Source: Mycobacterium colombiense (GTDB lineage: Bacteria; Actinomycetota; Actinomycetes; Mycobacteriales; Mycobacteriaceae). Taken from it: a stretch of DNA of 64,000 bases. A program made the position numbers and the translations under genes. Under the pieces are notes generated by a model. That model saw nothing but the letters and a program-made list of their open reading frames with translations, was not told the origin of the DNA and did no database searches. Positions 61,387 through 64,000 of this stretch are shown one piece after another (position 1 is the first letter of the stretch; each line of letters begins with the position of its first letter). The stretch lies in the NCBI RefSeq assembly GCF_001953985.1, contig NZ_MBEI01000053.1, positions 1-64,000 on the forward strand, written 5' to 3'.

Positions 61387-62227
61387 CCCCGGATGCTCTT
61401 TGGGCCAGGGGTGTCTCGACCCGCCTCGCTTGCTGGTCCTCTTCCAGCACCTCGCGGACGGTCCGGGCCGCGTCCTCCCCTTCATAGGCGCGCACCACGT
61501 CCTCGATGCCGCCGGCCATGCGGATGACGCCGTGGTCGATCCACATCGCCGTCTTGCACAACCGAGCCAGGAATTCGTTGGAATGGCTGGCGAACACCAG
61601 GATTCCGGAGCGCTCCACCAGACTCTGCAACCGCGACTGCGCCTTCTTCAAAAAGTCGGCGTCCACCGCGCCGATGCCCTCGTCGAGCAGCAGGATCTCG
61701 GGGTCGATGCTGGTGACCACGCCCATCGCCAGCCGCACCCGCATACCGGTCGAATAGGTGCGCAGCGGCATCGACAGATAGTCGCCCAGCTCGGTGAACT
61801 CGGCGATCTCATCGACCTTGGACAGCATCTGCTTTCGCGTCTGGCCCAGGAACAGGCCGCGAATGATGATGTTCTCGTAGCCGGAGATCTCGGGGTCCAT
61901 GCCAACGCCGAGATCGAAGACCGGCGCCACCCGGCCGGTGACCGTCGCCCAACCCCGAGTGGGTTCGTAGATGCCCGAAAGTAGGCGCAGCAGAGTCGAT
62001 TTGCCCGCCCCGTTGTGGCCGACCAGTCCGACCCGGTCGCCAAGCTCGAGGGACATGGTGATGTCGCGCAACGCTTCGACCACCACCACGTTGGAGCTGT
62101 TGCGGCCGATGGTGCCGCCGGCCTTGCCCAGGAAGGCTTTCTTCAACGAGCGCGACTTGGCGTCGAAGATGGGAAACTCCACCCACGCGTTGTGCGTCTC
62201 GATGTGAGGACCAGAATCCGGCGCCAT
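61379..62227 (-). CDS. ABC transporter ATP-binding protein, galactan exporter subunit (Rv3781-like)
   Basis: 282 residues. Nucleotide-binding domain: Walker A GHNGAGKST (residues 70-78), signature YSTGMRVRLAMGV, Walker B EILLLDEGIGAVDA, switch histidine in VFASHSNEF. The C-terminal ~60 residues are charged (EGEDAARTVREVLEEDQQA) and lack a carbohydrate-binding module, so export need not depend on a terminal sugar. Together with the permease 59639-60469 it forms the proposed Wzm/Wzt-like transporter of lipid-linked galactan. Confidence 0.95.
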   Translation of the reverse strand: MAPDSGPHIETHNAWVEFPIFDAKSRSLKKAFLGKAGGTIGRNSSNVVVVEALRDITMSLELGDRVGLVGHNGAGKSTLLRLLSGIYEPTRGWATVTGRVAPVFDLGVGMDPEISGYENIIIRGLFLGQTRKQMLSKVDEIAEFTELGDYLSMPLRTYSTGMRVRLAMGVVTSIDPEILLLDEGIGAVDADFLKKAQSRLQSLVERSGILVFASHSNEFLARLCKTAMWIDHGVIRMAGGIEDVVRAYEGEDAARTVREVLEEDQQARRVETPLAQRASGDE

Positions 62228-62242
62228 TGATGCTGCGTCTGC

Positions 62243-62752
62243 TTACAGGTACTGACCGTGCCCGGGCGCGCCGCCCGGCTTACCGATGCCCGGGGGAAGC
62301 GCGCCCTGGCGCATCTTTTCCAGCTGCGCGCGGGCGGCCATCTGCTGGGCGAACAGCGCGGTCTGGATGCCGTGGAACAGCCCCTCCAGCCAGCCGACCA
62401 ACTGCGCTTGGGCGATGCGCAATTCGGCGTCGGACGGGGCCGCGTCCTCGTTGAAGGGCAGGGTGAGGCGGTCCAGCTCCTCACGCAGTTCCGGCGCCAG
62501 GCCCTCTTCCAGTTCCCGGATGCTCGTCGCGTGGATCTCGCGCAGCCGATTGCGGCTGGCCTCGTCCAGGGGTGCGGCGCGCACCTCCTCGAGCAGCTGC
62601 TTGATCATGGTGCCGATGCGCATCACCTTCGCCGGCTGCTCAACCAGGTCGGTCAGGGAACGCTCGTCGGCGTCCTCGTCGGAGAGCGCCATCATCCGCG
62701 GGTCGACGCCGCCGATGATCTCGACGTCGTCGTCATCGTTGCGGGTACTCAA
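62243..62752 (-). CDS. bpa: Bacterial proteasome activator Bpa
   Basis: ATP-independent ring activator (also PafE) that opens the 20S core particle gate and feeds substrates such as HspR to it. 169 residues from a TTG start (first residues STRNDDDDVEIIGGVDP), preceded by GAAGG. The family core is intact: VEQPAKVMRIGTMIKQLLEE, AQLVGWLEGLFHGIQTALFA and the C-terminal gate-docking GHGQYL (GQYL, the essential hydrophobic-tyrosine-like motif). It is 15 bp upstream of the ABC ATPase gene on the same strand. No other proteasome gene is in the window. Confidence 0.93.
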   Translation of the reverse strand: MSTRNDDDDVEIIGGVDPRMMALSDEDADERSLTDLVEQPAKVMRIGTMIKQLLEEVRAAPLDEASRNRLREIHATSIRELEEGLAPELREELDRLTLPFNEDAAPSDAELRIAQAQLVGWLEGLFHGIQTALFAQQMAARAQLEKMRQGALPPGIGKPGGAPGHGQYL

Positions 62753-62773
62753 TCCTTCACCATCCTCTGTGGG

Positions 62774-64000
62774 CTATGAGTGTGGCGTCGTGCCGTTTCC
62801 GCGCCATTCATAAATCCGGGCACCGCCGTTGTCGTAGATCAATGCCCACGACTTCGACTTATCCAGTGACACTAGTCCTTCGGGTACGGCGAACCCTCGG
62901 ACAGTCGGCGCGCTGGTGTAGATGTACCGAATATTGAGCGCTTTAATCGCCTCGAGCACCCGCGGATCGGAATCGCCTTTGCGGGCCGAGGTCCAGAAGA
63001 TGTATCGGTAGTAGCCCGGGCCGGTTTGCTGCGGGAAGTCGTAGTGCGTCCACAGCGGATGCAGGTCGGCGACCGCGTACATCCACGCGGTGCCGTCGAC
63101 GTTGGAGTCGCCGATCAGGGTGTTGTGCGCGCCGGGAAGTTTCGCCAGGTAGGCCATGGCCATCAGGTCGCGCTGGTCGACCATCACCGAGTCGTATTTG
63201 TCGCCGAATAACACCAGGTGCCGATAGAGGTAGTGGCGCCCGGTGAGCACCGTGGCCACCACCAGCAGCGCCGCAGTCGCCCCGATCCAGACGGGGGCGG
63301 GGAACGGTCTGAATCGCCCGGTGACCCGTTTGGCGCCGGCCACGACGCCCACGACGATCGCGAACAGTGCGACGCCGGCCATCGGCTCCAACAGCAGGGT
63401 GATCGCGGCCGAGATCCGGCGCGGATCTTTGTAGAAGAACTCGCCGAACATTCCGGCCACCGCACCGATCGGACCGCCCAGCGGGTTTCCGGCGTCGACG
63501 TCCACGACCACCAACACCAGCCACAAGGCGAGTGGCCACCAGATCTTCTTGACCAGAAAAATGACCCCACCGATGGCGGTCACCGCGATCAGCCCGTACT
63601 GCACTGGAAAGTCATTGAGGTGCCGGGAGTGCTGGAAGACGGTGTCGAAAAGTCCCCGCTTCTTGCTGAGGTGGGTAAGAAAAGAGTGCCCGGCAATGAT
63701 GTCTTCCTGCCCCTGGACGCTGATGAACTGGGGCAGCAGGATCAATCCGGACAACGTCGCGACGCAGGCGAGAACCAGAAAATCGGCCAGCCTGCCGCGC
63801 ACCGGGTGCCACACCGCATCGATGAGCCACCAGGCCACCAGGAACAACAGCACGATCACCCCGCCGGTGATGTGCACGGACATGACGCCCACCCACGCCA
63901 GCACCGCTGTCGGGATGCGGTCGCGGTGCCGCAGCGTGGAGGCTATCAAGACGAACGCCGGGACCGCGACGCCGTAGGCCGCCAGGTTGGGCATCGCGGC
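62774..64000 (-). CDS. Multi-spanning GT-C-type membrane protein, Rv3779-like (N-terminus cut by window edge)
   Basis: Open from position 64000 to the stop at 62774 (409 codons; the start lies outside). At least eight membrane spans are visible (AAYGVAVPAFVLIASTL, GVIVLLFLVAWWLI, FLVLACVATLSGLILLP, LALWLVLVVVDVD, VALFAIVVGVVAGA, IGATAALLVVATVLTG). The last ~150 residues form a soluble domain (AHNTLIGDSNVDGTAWMYAV, YIYTSAPTVRGFAVP, IYEWRGNGTTPHS). In M. tuberculosis the counterpart has been reported to affect polyprenyl-phosphomannose synthesis. The gene precedes bpa by 21 bp on the same strand. Confidence 0.88.
   Translation of the reverse strand, partial: AAMPNLAAYGVAVPAFVLIASTLRHRDRIPTAVLAWVGVMSVHITGGVIVLLFLVAWWLIDAVWHPVRGRLADFLVLACVATLSGLILLPQFISVQGQEDIIAGHSFLTHLSKKRGLFDTVFQHSRHLNDFPVQYGLIAVTAIGGVIFLVKKIWWPLALWLVLVVVDVDAGNPLGGPIGAVAGMFGEFFYKDPRRISAAITLLLEPMAGVALFAIVVGVVAGAKRVTGRFRPFPAPVWIGATAALLVVATVLTGRHYLYRHLVLFGDKYDSVMVDQRDLMAMAYLAKLPGAHNTLIGDSNVDGTAWMYAVADLHPLWTHYDFPQQTGPGYYRYIFWTSARKGDSDPRVLEAIKALNIRYIYTSAPTVRGFAVPEGLVSLDKSKSWALIYDNGGARIYEWRGNGTTPHS

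Noticed and set aside
61379..62227. Possible assignment of the transporter to O-antigen or teichoic acid export
   Set aside because: GlfT1 lies between the two transporter genes, and the mycobacterial cluster argues for lipid-linked galactan; no O-antigen or teichoic acid gene is near.

Overview
The window is a contiguous, gene-dense, high-GC stretch of a Mycobacterium chromosome. It carries the mycolate, arabinogalactan and lipoarabinomannan assembly supercluster that corresponds to Rv3835-Rv3779 of M. tuberculosis, in the same gene order. The identification rests on near full-length recognisable products: SerS, Erp, Glf, GlfT2, UbiA, AftB, Ag85A, MPT51, FadD32, Pks13, AccD4, FadE35, EmbB/A/C, AftA, DprE2/DprE1, GlfT1 and Bpa. 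A slow grower near the M. avium complex is the best guess. The reasons are Ag85A wording, alanine at the DprE1 position of Cys387, no PE_PGRS62 counterpart between the HAD and amidase genes, and no IS element. The species itself cannot be fixed from this sequence alone. I saw no tRNA, rRNA, CRISPR array or insertion sequence.

Layout. 1-9 kb: a septum-formation membrane protein (cut by the left edge), serS, an AraC regulator, a methyltransferase, a TetR/DUF2834/phytoene-dehydrogenase-like unit with two matching operator dyads, and an MBL-Rieske protein with a small partner. 9-14 kb: three tandem acyltransferase paralogues, a HAD phosphatase and an LGFP-repeat amidase. 14-22 kb: erp diverges from the galactan/arabinan-donor operon glf-glfT2-PAP2-ubiA-aftB. 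22-34.6 kb: the mycolic acid block, with fbpA, mpt51 and the cutinase-like culp6, then fadD32-pks13-accD4. 34.6-42 kb: an accessory segment with an ECF sigma factor, a RibD/DHFR-like protein, a methyltransferase, an AraC regulator, fadE35, a Crp-like regulator, a GarA-like FHA protein and a small secreted protein. 42-57.6 kb (minus strand): dprE1-dprE2-aftA-embC, then embA-embB, with a foreign-looking ArsR/SRPBCC/DinB-like cassette between embC and embA. 57.6-64 kb (minus strand): GtrA, a Gre-like factor, a TauD dioxygenase, the galactan ABC exporter with GlfT1, the proteasome activator Bpa, and a GT-C membrane protein cut by the right edge.

The genes work together as follows. UbiA, the PAP2 phosphatase and DprE1/DprE2 supply decaprenyl-phosphoryl-arabinose. 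Glf supplies UDP-Galf, GlfT1/GlfT2 build galactan and the ABC transporter exports it. AftA, EmbA/B/C and AftB build arabinan. FadD32, AccD4 and Pks13 make the mycolate, and Ag85 proteins attach it. The most notable deviations are the split emb locus, a 30-bp in-frame tandem repeat inside aftA, the DprE1 alanine, the operator pair around the TetR gene, a three-dyad fadD32 leader, and a GarA paralogue lacking the usual phospho-threonine motif.
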